Part shown: positions 8,319 through 20,083 of the stretch, in pieces
Numbering within the stretch: position 1 is the stretch's first letter
Layout of the letters: every line of letters starts with the position of its first letter
NCBI RefSeq assembly: GCF_014636235.1
Contig: NZ_BMDZ01000017.1
Location: 1-64,000, forward strand
Direction of reading: 5' to 3'
DNA: 64,000 nt
Source of the DNA: Tistrella bauzanensis
GTDB taxonomy: Bacteria > Pseudomonadota > Alphaproteobacteria > Tistrellales > Tistrellaceae
Notes under the pieces: generated by a model
What the model was told of the DNA's origin: nothing
Seen by the model: only the letters and a program-made list of their open reading frames with translations
Databases searched by the model: none
Position numbers and translations under genes: made by a program

Positions 8319-9488
8319 ATGCTGTCGAATTACCCGACACTGAATTTCGACCTGGGCGAGACCGCCGACATGCTGCGCCAGACCGTGGTGAGCTTCACCG
8401 CGCAGGAGATCGCGCCGCGCGCGGCCGATATCGACCGTGAGAACGATTTCCCGGCCGATCTGTGGGAGAAGATGGGCGATATCGGCGTGCTGGGCATGAC
8501 GGTGTCGGAAGATTACGGCGGAACCGGCCTCGGCTATCTGGAACATGTCGTGGCGATGGAAGAGATCAGTCGCGGCTCGGCCTCGGTGGGCCTGTCCTAT
8601 GGCGCGCACAGCAATCTGTGCGTCAACCAGATCCACCGCAACGGCACCCAGGAGCAGAAGCTGCACTATCTGCCCAAGCTGTGCAGCGGCGAGCATGTCG
8701 GCGCGCTCGCGATGAGCGAGCCGGGTGCGGGTTCGGACGTGGTGTCGATGCGCCTGAAGGCCGAGAAGAAGGGCGACCGCTATGTCTTGAACGGCTCGAA
8801 GATGTGGATCACCAACGGCCCCGAGGCCGACACCCTGGTGGTCTATGCCAAGACCGACATGGAGGCCGGCCCGCGCGGCATCAGCGCCTTCATCATCGAG
8901 AAGGGCATGAAGGGCTTTTCGGTGGCGCAGAAGCTCGACAAGCTGGGCATGCGCGGATCGAACACCGGCGAGTTGGTGTTCGAGGATTGCGAGGTGCCTG
9001 AAGAAAACGTGCTGGGCGGCCTCAACAAGGGCGTCCATGTGCTGATGAGCGGCCTCGATTACGAGCGCGCGGTGCTCTCGGCCGGCCCGCTCGGCATCAT
9101 GCAGGCCTGCATGGATGCGGTGCTGCCCTATATCCACGAACGCAAGCAGTTCGGCCGCCCGATCGGCGAGTTCCAGCTCATGCAGGGCAAGATGGCCGAC
9201 ATGTATGTGACGCTGAGTGCCACCCGCGCTTACGTCTATGCGGTGGCCAAAGCCTGCGACCGTGGTGAGACCACCCGCAAGGATGCCGCAGGTGCGATCC
9301 TCTATGCGGCCGAAAAGGCGACATGGATGGCGCTTGAGGCCATTCAGACGCTGGGCGGGAATGGTTATATCAACGATTATCCCACGGGGCGCCTGCTGCG
9401 CGACGCCAAACTCTATGAGATCGGCGCCGGCACGTCCGAGATCCGCCGCATGCTGATCGGCCGGGAGCTGTTCGGCGAGACGGCGTGA
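8319..9488 (+). CDS. liuA: Isovaleryl-CoA dehydrogenase
   Basis: FAD-dependent oxidation of isovaleryl-CoA to 3-methylcrotonyl-CoA, the third step of leucine degradation. The 389-residue protein has the acyl-CoA dehydrogenase folds in order: N-terminal helices, beta domain with [14 protein letters not shown] and [18 protein letters not shown], and C-terminal helices with [18 protein letters not shown] and [18 protein letters not shown]. The catalytic glutamate is at about 249 within [10 protein letters not shown], the isovaleryl-CoA dehydrogenase position, rather than in the C-terminal EGTS position of short-chain enzymes (here the site reads GAGTSEIRR). GGGAG precedes the ATG at 8319. It lies in the liu operon with both carboxylase subunits. 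Confidence 0.96.
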   Translation: MLSNYPTLNFDLGETADMLRQTVVSFTAQEIAPRAADIDRENDFPADLWEKMGDIGVLGMTVSEDYGGTGLGYLEHVVAMEEISRGSASVGLSYGAHSNLCVNQIHRNGTQEQKLHYLPKLCSGEHVGALAMSEPGAGSDVVSMRLKAEKKGDRYVLNGSKMWITNGPEADTLVVYAKTDMEAGPRGISAFIIEKGMKGFSVAQKLDKLGMRGSNTGELVFEDCEVPEENVLGGLNKGVHVLMSGLDYERAVLSAGPLGIMQACMDAVLPYIHERKQFGRPIGEFQLMQGKMADMYVTLSATRAYVYAVAKACDRGETTRKDAAGAILYAAEKATWMALEAIQTLGGNGYINDYPTGRLLRDAKLYEIGAGTSEIRRMLIGRELFGETA

Positions 9489-9534
9489 CCGACGGGTCGC
9501 CCGCCGACAGTTTGTTCCAGGAGAGATCAGAGCC

Positions 9535-10728
9535 ATGACCACCGCATCCGATCCGATCGTCATCACCGGTGCCGCCCGCACGCCCATGGGCGGCTTTCAG
9601 GGCGACTTCAAGGATCTGACCGCATCCGAACTGGGTGCCGCCGCGATCCGTGCGGCACTGGAGCGTGCCGGCGTGCCGGCCGCCGACGTCGAGGAAGTCG
9701 TGATGGGCTGCGTGCTGCCGGCGGGCCAGGGCCAGGCCCCGGCGCGCCAGGCGTCGATCGGCGCCGGGCTGCCGCTCGATGCCGGCTGCACCACCGTCAA
9801 CAAGATGTGCGGCTCGGGCATGAAGGCGGCGATGTTCGCCCATGACCAGTTGCTCGCCGGTTCCAACAGCGTGATGGTGGCCGGCGGCATGGAGAGCATG
9901 ACCAACGCGCCCTATCTGCTCGACAAGGCGCGCGGCGGCTATCGCATGGGCCACGGCCGGGTGATGGACCACATGTTCCTCGACGGCCTGGAAGACGCCT
10001 ATGACAAGGGCCGGCTGATGGGCACCTTCGCCGAAGAGACGGCGAAGCATTATCAGTTCACCCGCGAGGCCCAGGACGACTTCGCGATCACCTCGCTGAA
10101 GCGCGCCCAGGCGGCCGACACGGATGGCAGCGCCGCCGCCGAGATCGTGGCGGTGACGGTGAAGACCCGCGGCGGCAGCGTCGAGATCGGCATCGACGAG
10201 CAGCCGCGCAAGGCCAATCTGGACAAGATCCCGACCCTGCGCCCGGCCTTTGCCAAGGATGGCACGGTGACCGCGGCCAATTCGTCGTCGATTTCCGATG
10301 GCGCGGCGGCCCTGGTGCTGATGCGCGCCTCGGAAGCGGAACGCCGCGGGCTGACGCCGCTGGCGCGGATCGTGGGCCATTCGACCCACGCTCAGGAACC
10401 GGCATGGTTCACCACGGCCCCCATCGGCGCGCTGAACAAGCTGTTCGCCAAGACCGGCTGGACCGCGAAGGATGTCGACCTCTACGAGATCAACGAGGCC
10501 TTCGCCGTGGTCACCATGGCGGCGATGAAGGAACTCGACCTCGATCACGAGCGGGTGAACATCTATGGCGGCGCCTGCGCGCTGGGCCACCCGATCGGCG
10601 CCTCGGGCGCGCGCATTCTGGTGACCCTGCTGAACGGCCTGAAGCGCAACGGCATGAAGCGCGGCATCGCCAGCCTGTGCATCGGTGGCGGCGAGGCGAC
10701 GGCGCTTGGTGTCGAACTGATGAACTGA
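9535..10728 (+). CDS. Acetyl-CoA C-acetyltransferase (thiolase)
   Basis: A 397-residue thiolase that splits acetoacetyl-CoA into two acetyl-CoA, or condenses them. The active-site cysteine is at about 92 in [12 protein letters not shown]; the other catalytic motifs are [26 protein letters not shown] and [11 protein letters not shown]. Forty-six bases after liuA, it probably finishes leucine breakdown, since HMG-CoA lyase makes acetoacetate; a role in polyhydroxybutyrate synthesis cannot be excluded, but no phb genes are nearby. Confidence 0.94.
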   Translation: MTTASDPIVITGAARTPMGGFQGDFKDLTASELGAAAIRAALERAGVPAADVEEVVMGCVLPAGQGQAPARQASIGAGLPLDAGCTTVNKMCGSGMKAAMFAHDQLLAGSNSVMVAGGMESMTNAPYLLDKARGGYRMGHGRVMDHMFLDGLEDAYDKGRLMGTFAEETAKHYQFTREAQDDFAITSLKRAQAADTDGSAAAEIVAVTVKTRGGSVEIGIDEQPRKANLDKIPTLRPAFAKDGTVTAANSSSISDGAAALVLMRASEAERRGLTPLARIVGHSTHAQEPAWFTTAPIGALNKLFAKTGWTAKDVDLYEINEAFAVVTMAAMKELDLDHERVNIYGGACALGHPIGASGARILVTLLNGLKRNGMKRGIASLCIGGGEATALGVELMN

Positions 10729-10975
10729 TCCTGGCTGGCGCGTCCTCGCGCCCTGCCAGACCCGACGACGGTGGCCGGCCCCTTCTACCCCCTTAAGGGC
10801 GCCGGGCACCGTTGGTGCCGCCGCCGCACGAGCCAGGTCCGTCCCCCGGTCCTCAAGCCATGCGGTGGCGGCGCCGTCCCCCGCGCGGTCAGATGCTCGC
10901 GGGCGATGTTGTCAGACGATCCTGGTCCGTCCCGGTATGTTCCGGGGCGCGACCGACAGTGCCGGAGCCGGACCG

Positions 10976-12109
10976 ATGATCCTGACCGAAGAGCAGCAGA
11001 TGACCCGCGACATGGCGCGGGCTTTTGCCGAAGGCGAGTTGAAGCCCCATGCGGCCGACTGGAGCCGCGAGCACATCTTTCCGCGAGAGGCGCTGGGCAA
11101 GATGGGCGCGCTCGGCCTGCTGGGCATGATCGTGCCCGAGGAATGGGGCGGCGCCGGCACCGACAACGTGTCCTATGCGCTGGCGATCGAAGAAATCGCC
11201 GCCGGCGACGGCGCGGTCTCCACCATCATGAGCGTGCATACCTCGGTCGGCTGCATGCCGATCCTGAAATTTGGCACGGATGACCAGAAGCAGCGCTTTC
11301 TGCCGGCGATGGCCCGCGGCGAGAAGATCGGCGCCTTCTGCCTGACCGAGCCGCAGGCCGGATCGGATGCGAGCGCGCTGAAGACCCGGGCGTCGTATGA
11401 AAACGGCATGTGGACGCTGAACGGCACCAAGCAGTTCATCACCTCGGGCGCCAATGCCGATGTGGCGATCGTGTTCGCGGTCACCGATCCGGCTGCGGGC
11501 AAGAAGGGCATCTCGGCCTTCATCGTGCCCACCGACACTCCCGGCTACAAGGTCGGCCGCGTGGAGGAGAAGCTGGGCCAGCATGCTTCCGACACCTGCC
11601 AGATCATCTTCGACGACCTGAAGCTGACCCCGGATCTGATGCTGGGCCAGCCGGGCGAGGGCTATAAGATCGCGCTGTCGAACCTGGAAGGCGGGCGCAT
11701 CGGCATCGCTTCGCAGTCTGTCGGCATGGCGCGCGCCGCGCTGGATTATGCCGTGCAATACGCCCTGGAGCGGGAGAGCTTCGGTGTGAAGATCTTCCAG
11801 CATCAGGCGGTGTCGTTCCGGCTGGCGGACATGGCGACCCAGGTCGAGGCGGCCCGGCTGATGGTGGTGCGGGCGGCGCAGATGCGCGATGCCGGCATGC
11901 CGTGCCTGAAGGAGGCGTCGATGGCCAAGCTGTTCGCCTCGGAAATGGCCGAAAAGGTGTGCTCGGCGGCGATCCAGACACTCGGCGGCTATGGCTATCT
12001 GGCCGAGTATCCGGTGGAGCGGATTTACCGCGACGTCCGGGTCTGCCAGATTTACGAGGGCACCAGCGACATTCAGCGTCTGGTGATCGCCCGGTCGCTG
12101 GCGGCCTGA
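10976..12109 (+). CDS. Acyl-CoA dehydrogenase, short/branched-chain type
   Basis: A 377-residue flavoprotein acyl-CoA dehydrogenase. FAD and substrate motifs [15 protein letters not shown] and [17 protein letters not shown] are present, as are [20 protein letters not shown] and [26 protein letters not shown]. The catalytic base is the C-terminal glutamate at about 361 ([10 protein letters not shown]), as in butyryl- and 2-methylbutyryl-CoA dehydrogenases, unlike liuA upstream. It probably handles isobutyryl- or 2-methylbutyryl-CoA from valine or isoleucine, or short fatty acyl-CoA. The 247 bases before it hold no gene. The start at 10976 (MILTEEQQ) fits the family; an in-frame ATG at 10865 does not. 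Confidence 0.92.
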   Translation: MILTEEQQMTRDMARAFAEGELKPHAADWSREHIFPREALGKMGALGLLGMIVPEEWGGAGTDNVSYALAIEEIAAGDGAVSTIMSVHTSVGCMPILKFGTDDQKQRFLPAMARGEKIGAFCLTEPQAGSDASALKTRASYENGMWTLNGTKQFITSGANADVAIVFAVTDPAAGKKGISAFIVPTDTPGYKVGRVEEKLGQHASDTCQIIFDDLKLTPDLMLGQPGEGYKIALSNLEGGRIGIASQSVGMARAALDYAVQYALERESFGVKIFQHQAVSFRLADMATQVEAARLMVVRAAQMRDAGMPCLKEASMAKLFASEMAEKVCSAAIQTLGGYGYLAEYPVERIYRDVRVCQIYEGTSDIQRLVIARSLAA

Positions 12110-12221
12110 GGGGCGTATCCGGAAGACGCGCCGGCACTGCCGCCGGCCCATCCATCAGACCATCAAGGCGGAGACGGGCGGCCAAGACCCGTCCCGCCGG
12201 TGCGGAGGAAACGCCCAGATC

Positions 12222-12839
12222 ATGGCTGAGCCGATCGACTTCTATTTCGACTTCACCTCGCCCTATGGTTACATCGCCGCCCATCAGATCGATCAGATCG
12301 GCGACCGCCACGGCCGCGCGGTGCGCTGGCATCCGTTTCTGCTGGGGGCGGTGTTCAAGCTGACCAACATGCAGCCGCCGATCACCGACCCGATGAAGGG
12401 GCCATATGCGCTGCGCGATTTCGCCCGCTCGGCACGGCTGGCCGGGCTGCCCTTCCGGATGCCGGCCGCCTTCCCATTCCACCCGGTGGCCGCGGCGCGC
12501 GGCTTCTATTGGGCCGATGCGGTTGATCCGGAGCGGGCCAAGCGGCTGGCGCTGGCGATCTATGCCCGGCTGTTCGCGCAAGGCCCCGAGATCCACGATG
12601 CCGGCCCGACCACCCCTGAGATGGTGGCTGATCTGGCGGCGGATGTGGGCTTCGACCGCGATGCCTGCCTGGCTGGTATCGGCGCCGACGACACCAAGGC
12701 GCGGTTGCGGGCCGCCGGCGAGCAGGTGGTTGCGCGCGGCGTGTTCGGCAGCCCGTTCTTCCTGATCGACGGTGAACCCTTCTTCGGCGCCGACCGGCTG
12801 GGTCAGGTCGACCGCTGGCTTGAAACCGGCGGCTGGTGA
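12222..12839 (+). CDS. 2-hydroxychromene-2-carboxylate isomerase family (kappa-GST/DsbA-like) protein
   Basis: A 205-residue thioredoxin-fold protein of the HCCA isomerase/kappa glutathione transferase group. The N-terminal strand-loop reads IDFYFDFTSPYGYIAAHQI with serine in place of the DsbA CxxC cysteine, an inserted helical domain follows, and the C-terminal fold ends in VFGSPFFLIDGEPFFGADRL. Characterised members isomerise naphthalene breakdown products with glutathione, but most liu- and fatty-acid-operon members have no known substrate. It sits between an acyl-CoA dehydrogenase and liuB, so a role with CoA thioesters or their toxic by-products is possible; that is inference. Confidence 0.85.
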   Translation: MAEPIDFYFDFTSPYGYIAAHQIDQIGDRHGRAVRWHPFLLGAVFKLTNMQPPITDPMKGPYALRDFARSARLAGLPFRMPAAFPFHPVAAARGFYWADAVDPERAKRLALAIYARLFAQGPEIHDAGPTTPEMVADLAADVGFDRDACLAGIGADDTKARLRAAGEQVVARGVFGSPFFLIDGEPFFGADRLGQVDRWLETGGW

Positions 12840-12894
12840 CAGTCCGCCTGCCGGTGGCGGCCTCGGCCCGCCGCACTCTTCTCCTTCTCCGCTC

Positions 12895-13003
12895 CTAGAG
12901 CAGATCCTGATCAGGTGGTATCACCTGGTCAGGTAAAGATGCTCGATAAACTCGTAACTTAGAGTGATTTTCGTGGACCAGACGACGCGAAAGTCACTCT
13001 AGA
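12895..13003. repeat. Compound palindromic intergenic element bounded by CTAGAG/CTCTAG
   Basis: An AT-richer 109-base block starting with CTAGAG (12895-12900) and ending with CTCTAG (12997-13002). It contains two stem-loops. The first has arms 12906-12917 (CCTGATCAGGTG) and 12922-12933 (CACCTGGTCAGG), one G-U pair. The second has arms 12960-12973 and 12988-13001 (TAGAGTGATTTTCG with CGAAAGTCACTCTA), again one G-U pair. The form is that of the dispersed palindromic elements common between genes in alphaproteobacteria. It separates the isomerase gene from liuB and could act as an RNA processing or attenuation site inside the operon. Confidence 0.7.
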
Positions 13004-13024
13004 CGTCCGGGAACCTGCTTGGCC

Positions 13025-14632
<1,608 letters not shown>

Positions 14633-14688
14633 TGCGCCGCGGTGCCGCCATCGTCTCTGTTCAGTGCTTTCCGAGGATGCCCCTTGTG

Positions 14689-15486
14689 ATGACCGAAACC
14701 TCCCCCCTTGCCGTGGTGGTTGCGACCGATGACCGGGGCGTCGCGCGCGTCACCATGGCGCGGCCAGACCTGCACAACGCCTTCGACGACAAGCTGATCG
14801 TGGAACTGACCCGGATCTTCCGGGGGCTCGATGCCGACCCGGCGGTGCGGGTGGTGGTGCTGGCGGCCGAGGGCAAGAGCTTTTCAGCCGGCGCCGACCT
14901 GAACTGGATGCGGCGGATGGCCGGATACAGCCGGGACGAGAACCTGACCGATGCCGGCGCGCTGGGCGCCATGGTCCGGGCGCTGAACGATCTGTCGAAG
15001 CCGACCTTGGCGCTGGTTCAGGGAGCGGCCTATGGCGGTGGCGTGGGATTGGTGGCGGCCTGCGATATCGCGATCGCCACGCCGCGGGCCAAATTCGCGC
15101 TGACCGAGGTGAAGCTGGGCATCATCCCGGCGGTGATCAGCCCTTATGTGATCAACGCCATCGGCCTGCGCTGGGCCCGGCGGCTGTTCGTGACCGCCGA
15201 GGCGATCGACGCCGACCGCGCGGCCGAGATCGGCCTGATCCATGAGGTGGTGGCGGCCGAAGACCTGGAAGCGGCCGGCGAGCGGCTGGTGAAACTGCTG
15301 CTGGCCAACGGCCCTGAAGCGATGGCCGCGGCCAAGGATCTGGCCTTCGCCGTGGCCGGCCGGCCGGTGGATGACGCGCTGGTGGCCGACACCGCCGCCC
15401 GCATCGCCGACCGCAGGGCATCTGCGGAAGGCCGCGAGGGATTGGGCGCCTTTCTTGAGAAGCGCCCGCCATCCTGGCGCGACTGA
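14689..15486 (+). CDS. liuC: Methylglutaconyl-CoA hydratase (enoyl-CoA hydratase family)
   Basis: Hydrates 3-methylglutaconyl-CoA to HMG-CoA. A 265-residue crotonase-fold protein: the oxyanion-hole segments are KSFSAGADLNWMRRM and GAAYGGGVGLVAACDIAIA, followed by FALTEVKLGIIPAVISPYV with the catalytic glutamate region typical of the methylglutaconyl-CoA hydratases. ATG 14689 has GAGGA about 11 bases ahead. It lies between the two carboxylase subunit genes, the classic liuB-liuC-liuD order, which makes this function more likely than general beta-oxidation. Confidence 0.92.
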   Translation: MTETSPLAVVVATDDRGVARVTMARPDLHNAFDDKLIVELTRIFRGLDADPAVRVVVLAAEGKSFSAGADLNWMRRMAGYSRDENLTDAGALGAMVRALNDLSKPTLALVQGAAYGGGVGLVAACDIAIATPRAKFALTEVKLGIIPAVISPYVINAIGLRWARRLFVTAEAIDADRAAEIGLIHEVVAAEDLEAAGERLVKLLLANGPEAMAAAKDLAFAVAGRPVDDALVADTAARIADRRASAEGREGLGAFLEKRPPSWRD

Positions 15487-15581
15487 TCCGCCCGGCCGCG
15501 CTGATCGGCTATCGGCGCTGTCCTGTTGCACAGGGGTGGCACGCCCACCACCACCTTCAGAAAAATCGGGGACCGTAACGC

Positions 15582-17594
15582 ATGTTCGGCAAAGTCCTGA
15601 TCGCCAATCGCGGCGAGATCGCCTGCCGCGTGATCCGCACCTGCCGCCGGCTCGGCATCGCCACGGTCGCGGTCTATTCCGAGGCCGACCGCGACGCGGC
15701 CCATGTCGAGATGGCCGACGAGGCCGTGCTGATCGGCCCGGCGCCGGCGCGCGAGAGCTATCTGAAGGCCGACCGGATCCTGGAGGCGGCGAAGGCCACC
15801 GGCGCCGAGGCCGTGCATCCCGGCTATGGCTTCCTGTCCGAGAATGACGGCTTCGCCGAGGCCTGCGCCGCGGCCGGCATCGTGTTCATCGGCCCGCCCG
15901 CCGATGCGATCCGCGCCATGGGATCGAAGAGCGCCGCCAAGCGGATCATGGAGGCGGCCGGGGTGCCGCTGGTGCCCGGCTATCATGGCGAGGATCAGGA
16001 CGAGGCGCTGCTGTTGGCGGAAGCCCGCCGCATCGGCTGGCCGGTGCTGATCAAGGCCACCGCCGGCGGCGGCGGCAAGGGCATGCGCGCGGTGATGTCG
16101 GAGGCGGAGTTCGCGGGCGCGCTGGCAGGCGCCAAGCGCGAGGCGGCGTCCAGCTTCGGCGATGACCGGGTACTGATCGAGAAATACCTGCTGACCCCGC
16201 GCCATATCGAGATCCAGGTCTTCGCCGACCAGAGCGGCCGGGCCGTGTATCTGTTCGAGCGGGACTGCTCCATCCAGCGCCGCCATCAGAAGGTGGTGGA
16301 AGAGGCACCGGCGCCGGGCATGGACCCTGAGACCCGCGCCGCCATGGGCGACGCGGCGGTGAAGGCGGCGCAGGCGATCGGCTATGTCGGTGCCGGCACC
16401 GTGGAATTCATCGTCGATGCCTCGGCCGAGGGCGCGGGCGCGTTCTATTTCATGGAGATGAACACCCGGCTTCAGGTCGAGCATCCGGTGACCGAGGCGA
16501 TCACCGGCCAGGATCTGGTGGAATGGCAGTTGAAGGTGGCCGATGGCGAGCCCCTGCCGCTGGCTCAGGACCAGCTTGCCATCGACGGCCATGCCATCGA
16601 GGTGCGGCTGTATGCGGAAGACCCGGACGGCGATTTCCTGCCGGCGACCGGGCGTCTGGCGCATCTGGTGCCGCCGGAAGGCGAGGGTGTGCGGGTCGAC
16701 AGCGGCGTGCGCGCCGGCGACGAGGTGTCGATCCATTACGACCCGATGATCGCCAAGCTGATCGTTCATGCGCCCGATCGCGGCCAGGCGATCGTGAAGC
16801 TGCGTCGCGCGCTGGGCACCTATGAGGTGGCGGGGCTGAAGACCAATCTGGCGTTCCTGCGCCGGGTGGCGGCACATCCGGCCTTCGCCGCCGCAGCACT
16901 TGATACCCGCTTCATCGAACGCCACCGCGCCGACCTGCTGCCCGGGCCGCAGCCGGCGTCGGACCGGGTGCTGATCACCGCGGCACTGCATCGGCTGCTG
17001 GTGCTGGGAGGCGAGGTCAGCCGCCGGGCCGCGGCGTCGACCGACCCGCACAGCCCCTGGGCCGCGGCCGATGGCTGGCGGATGAATGCGGTGAGCCATG
17101 TCGACGATCATTTCCGCGACGGCGAGCGCGAGATCGAGGTGCGGGTGCATTTCCGCGGCAGCGATTATGCCGTGGCGGTGGGTGACGGGCCGTCGCTGCC
17201 GGTGCGCGCCACCCTGGGCGATGGCGGACGGATGACCCTGGATGTCGACGGCCACCGCTTCACGGCACGGGTGGCCGGGATCGGCGCCAGGGTTCATGTC
17301 TGGGCCGCCGACGAGCATGCGATGGTGGAACGCTTCGACCCCTTCGCCTTCACCGGCGACGAGGCGGCCGGCGGTGGCCGGCTGGTGGCGCCGATGCCGG
17401 GCAAGGTGGTGCAGGTGCTGGTGGCGGCCGGCGATGTGGTGGAGAAGGGCACGCCGATGATCGTGCTTGAGGCCATGAAGATGGAGCACACCATCGCGGC
17501 CCCGGTCGACGGCACGGTGGATGCGGTTCATTATGCCGCCGGTGATCTGGTCGAGGATGGCGCCGAACTGCTGGCCTTCAAGCCGACAGAGTGA
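15582..17594 (+). CDS. liuD: 3-Methylcrotonyl-CoA carboxylase, biotin-carrying (alpha) subunit
   Basis: ATP-dependent carboxylation of biotin. The 670-residue protein begins with the biotin carboxylase domain (FGKVLIANRGEIACRVIRT; ATP-grasp GGGGKGMRAV at about 160-170; EMNTRLQVEHPVTE at about 290), continues through the BT linker and ends in a biotinyl domain whose EAMKMEH motif places the biotinylated lysine at about 633. VLVAAGDVVEKGTPMIVLE is the usual lead-in. Length and order match MccA rather than the acetyl-CoA carboxylase AccC. It is 95 bases after liuC and 42 before liuE. Confidence 0.96.
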   Translation: MFGKVLIANRGEIACRVIRTCRRLGIATVAVYSEADRDAAHVEMADEAVLIGPAPARESYLKADRILEAAKATGAEAVHPGYGFLSENDGFAEACAAAGIVFIGPPADAIRAMGSKSAAKRIMEAAGVPLVPGYHGEDQDEALLLAEARRIGWPVLIKATAGGGGKGMRAVMSEAEFAGALAGAKREAASSFGDDRVLIEKYLLTPRHIEIQVFADQSGRAVYLFERDCSIQRRHQKVVEEAPAPGMDPETRAAMGDAAVKAAQAIGYVGAGTVEFIVDASAEGAGAFYFMEMNTRLQVEHPVTEAITGQDLVEWQLKVADGEPLPLAQDQLAIDGHAIEVRLYAEDPDGDFLPATGRLAHLVPPEGEGVRVDSGVRAGDEVSIHYDPMIAKLIVHAPDRGQAIVKLRRALGTYEVAGLKTNLAFLRRVAAHPAFAAAALDTRFIERHRADLLPGPQPASDRVLITAALHRLLVLGGEVSRRAAASTDPHSPWAAADGWRMNAVSHVDDHFRDGEREIEVRVHFRGSDYAVAVGDGPSLPVRATLGDGGRMTLDVDGHRFTARVAGIGARVHVWAADEHAMVERFDPFAFTGDEAAGGGRLVAPMPGKVVQVLVAAGDVVEKGTPMIVLEAMKMEHTIAAPVDGTVDAVHYAAGDLVEDGAELLAFKPTE

Positions 17595-17636
17595 GCGGCG
17601 CACGCCTTTGACCGAATAGTGAGGAGACAGACAGCC

Positions 17637-18548
17637 ATGGCCCTTCCGTCGGATGTCCGCATCGTCGAGGTCGGCGCACGCGACGGCCTTCAGAACGAGA
17701 AGGCCGTGGTGCCGACCGCCGTCAAGATCGCGCTGATCGAGCAACTGGCCGCGGCCGGCCTGCCGGCGGTGGAGGCCACCGCCTTCGTCAGCCCGAAATG
17801 GGTGCCGCAGATGGCGGATCATGCCGAGGTGATGGCCGGGCTGACCCGCCGCCCCGGCACCCGCTATCCGGTGCTGACCCCTAATATCAAGGGGCTGGAG
17901 GCGGCGTTGGCTGCCGGCGCCGACGAGGTGGCGGTGTTTGGTGCTGCGTCGGAAGCGTTCAGCAAGCGCAACATCAACTGCACCATCGCCGAAAGCCTCG
18001 ACCGGTTCCGGCCGGTGGTGGATGCGGCGCGCGCCGCCGGTGCCGAGGTGCGCGGCTATGTGTCCTGCGTGCTGGGCTGTCCCTATGAGGGCGAGATCGC
18101 ACCCGAGAAGGTGGCCGAGGTCTCGAAGGCCCTGCTGGATATGGGCTGTTATGAGGTGTCGCTGGGCGACACGATCGGTGTCGGCACGGCCGGCCGGGTG
18201 CACAGGCTGATCGAGACCGTATCGGCGGTGGTGCCGCGCGAGCGGCTGGCGGTGCATTTCCACGACACCTATGGCCAGGCCCTGGCCAATATTCTGGCGG
18301 CGCTGGAAGAGGGCATCGCCGTGGTCGACAGTTCCGTGGCCGGGCTGGGCGGCTGCCCCTATGCCAAGGGTGCCACCGGCAATGTCGCGACCGAGGACGT
18401 GCTGTACATGCTGCACGGCATGGGGATCAACACCGGCGTCGATCTGGACGCGGTGCTGGAGGCGGGCTGGTTCATTTCCGACCAGCTTGGCCGGCCGCCG
18501 GTGGGCCGGGTGTCGCGGGCGATGCGCGCCCGGCGCGATGCCGCCTGA
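17637..18548 (+). CDS. liuE: Hydroxymethylglutaryl-CoA lyase
   Basis: Splits HMG-CoA into acetoacetate and acetyl-CoA, the last CoA step of leucine breakdown. A 303-residue TIM-barrel of the HMGL/DRE family: [11 protein letters not shown] near the start, [15 protein letters not shown], the metal-binding [16 protein letters not shown] (two histidines), and the catalytic-cysteine loop [20 protein letters not shown] strong GAGGAG site 11 bases upstream fixes ATG 17637. It closes the liu run; the transporter gene begins 30 bases on and may be cotranscribed. Confidence 0.96.
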   Translation: MALPSDVRIVEVGARDGLQNEKAVVPTAVKIALIEQLAAAGLPAVEATAFVSPKWVPQMADHAEVMAGLTRRPGTRYPVLTPNIKGLEAALAAGADEVAVFGAASEAFSKRNINCTIAESLDRFRPVVDAARAAGAEVRGYVSCVLGCPYEGEIAPEKVAEVSKALLDMGCYEVSLGDTIGVGTAGRVHRLIETVSAVVPRERLAVHFHDTYGQALANILAALEEGIAVVDSSVAGLGGCPYAKGATGNVATEDVLYMLHGMGINTGVDLDAVLEAGWFISDQLGRPPVGRVSRAMRARRDAA

Positions 18549-18578
18549 CCGCCCGCCGCCCATGACCCGACCACATCG

Positions 18579-19967
18579 ATGACCCGACCGACCATAGGAA
18601 CAGCCCTGCCGCCGATGATATCGGCGGCAGGGCTTCTGCTTGCGGTGACGGCACCGCTGTTTGCCGGCGATGCCGCCACCGCGGTGCAGGCGGGCGGGCT
18701 GGCGCTGGCGATGCTGGTGCTGGTGGCGACCGGTGCAGCACCTGAGGCCTATGCCGCGGTGCTGTTCTTTGCCGGTGCCGCCCTGCTTGGCACCGCCCCG
18801 CCCGACACGGTGTTCTCGGGCTTTCATTCCGGGGCCTTCTGGCTGGTGCTCTCAGGGCTGGTCTTCGGGGCGGCGGCGCGTCATGCGGGGCTGGCCGACC
18901 GGCTGGCGCGGGGGGCGGCCGGCGCCTTCGGGCGGTCCTATCCGGCGCTGATCGCAGGCCTGGTGGCGGCGGGCGTGGCCCTGGCGTTTCTGGTGCCGGC
19001 GGCGGTGGGGCGGGTGGCGCTGCTGGTGCCGATCGCCCTGGCGCTGGCTGATCGCGCCGGCTATCCGACCGGGCATCCCGGTCGCACCGGGCTGGTGCTG
19101 GCGGCGGCGCTGGGCACGTTCTTTCCGCCCTTCGGCATCCTGCCGGCCAATGTGCCTAACATGATCCTGACCGGTGCCGCCGAAACCCTGTACGACCATC
19201 ATTTCGGCTATGGCGACTGGCTGCTGCTGCATTTCCCGGTGCTGGGCATGGTGAAGGCGGTGCTGCTGGTGGGGTTGCTGGTGCGCCTGTTTCCGGCACC
19301 GCCGCCGGTCGCGGCCGATGCCATGGCGCAGACGGCACCGGCCGATCCACGCGCGCTGACCCGGCTGGCGGTGATCCTGGGCGCGACCCTGGCCCTGTGG
19401 GCGACCGACTGGCTGCACGGGCTGAAGCCGGCCTGGATCGGTCTGGCCGCGGCCGCGCTGATCCTGACCCCGCGCCTGCGTCTGGTGCCGGCGGATTTCA
19501 TCCGCACCGGCCTGCCGGTCGGCACCCTGCTGTTCATCGCGGCCATGCTGTCGCTGGGCGCCGTCATTGCCGCCAGCGGCCTGGGCGATGCCATGGGGGC
19601 GGTGATGATCGCCATTGCCGGCTTCGAGCCCGGCGCCGATGCCGCCAATGTCTACAAGCTGGGGTTGATCTCGGCCGTCGTCGGGCTGCTGGGGTCGCTG
19701 CACGGCACCCCGGCGATCCTGGCCCCGCTTGCCGAGCGGCTGGTGGCGGCAACCGGCCTGCCGCTCGATACCGTGCTGATGACCCAGGTGCTGGGCTTTT
19801 CCACAGCGCTTCTGCCCTATCAGTCGCCGCCGGTGATCGTGGCGCTGGGGCTGTCGGGCATCGGCCAGCGCGCGGCGGCGCGCGCCATGCTGGCGCTGGG
19901 GCTGATCACCCCGCTGTTGATCTGGCCGCTGGATCTGGTGTGGTGGACCCTGCTGGGCCGGATCTGA
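18579..19967 (+). CDS. SLC13/DASS-like membrane carrier
   Basis: A 462-residue membrane protein with about 11-13 hydrophobic segments and the two-fold repeat of the divalent anion:Na+ symporter/ArsB-NhaD group. LPANVPNMILTGAAE and LLPYQSPPVIVALG lie in the two re-entrant regions where the SNT substrate motifs of SLC13 proteins fall; the first deviates from consensus. Substrates of the family are dicarboxylates, sulfate or related anions. Thirty bases after liuE, it could bring in or export an organic acid tied to leucine or acetoacetate metabolism, which is inference. Confidence 0.8.
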   Translation: MTRPTIGTALPPMISAAGLLLAVTAPLFAGDAATAVQAGGLALAMLVLVATGAAPEAYAAVLFFAGAALLGTAPPDTVFSGFHSGAFWLVLSGLVFGAAARHAGLADRLARGAAGAFGRSYPALIAGLVAAGVALAFLVPAAVGRVALLVPIALALADRAGYPTGHPGRTGLVLAAALGTFFPPFGILPANVPNMILTGAAETLYDHHFGYGDWLLLHFPVLGMVKAVLLVGLLVRLFPAPPPVAADAMAQTAPADPRALTRLAVILGATLALWATDWLHGLKPAWIGLAAAALILTPRLRLVPADFIRTGLPVGTLLFIAAMLSLGAVIAASGLGDAMGAVMIAIAGFEPGADAANVYKLGLISAVVGLLGSLHGTPAILAPLAERLVAATGLPLDTVLMTQVLGFSTALLPYQSPPVIVALGLSGIGQRAAARAMLALGLITPLLIWPLDLVWWTLLGRI

Positions 19968-20083
19968 CGGACGGCGGCGGCCGGCCGGATACCGCGCACA
20001 AGTTGCATATTCTGTTCTCTGTCGCTATCTCCGGAAACATTCCTCATGCTATCGTCATAACGTGAGACGGCATTGGCTTTGGA

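Noticed and set aside
7587..9587. Long minus-strand open frame of 666 codons
   Set aside because: It lies opposite the thioesterase and liuA; composition is that of antisense GC-rich DNA with no recognisable domain.
15144..18827. A very long open frame (over 1200 codons) on the minus strand
   Set aside because: It is antisense to liuC, liuD and liuE, which are certain genes, and its translation is low-complexity (Arg, His, Gly, Gln-rich) as expected of the GC-rich opposite strand.
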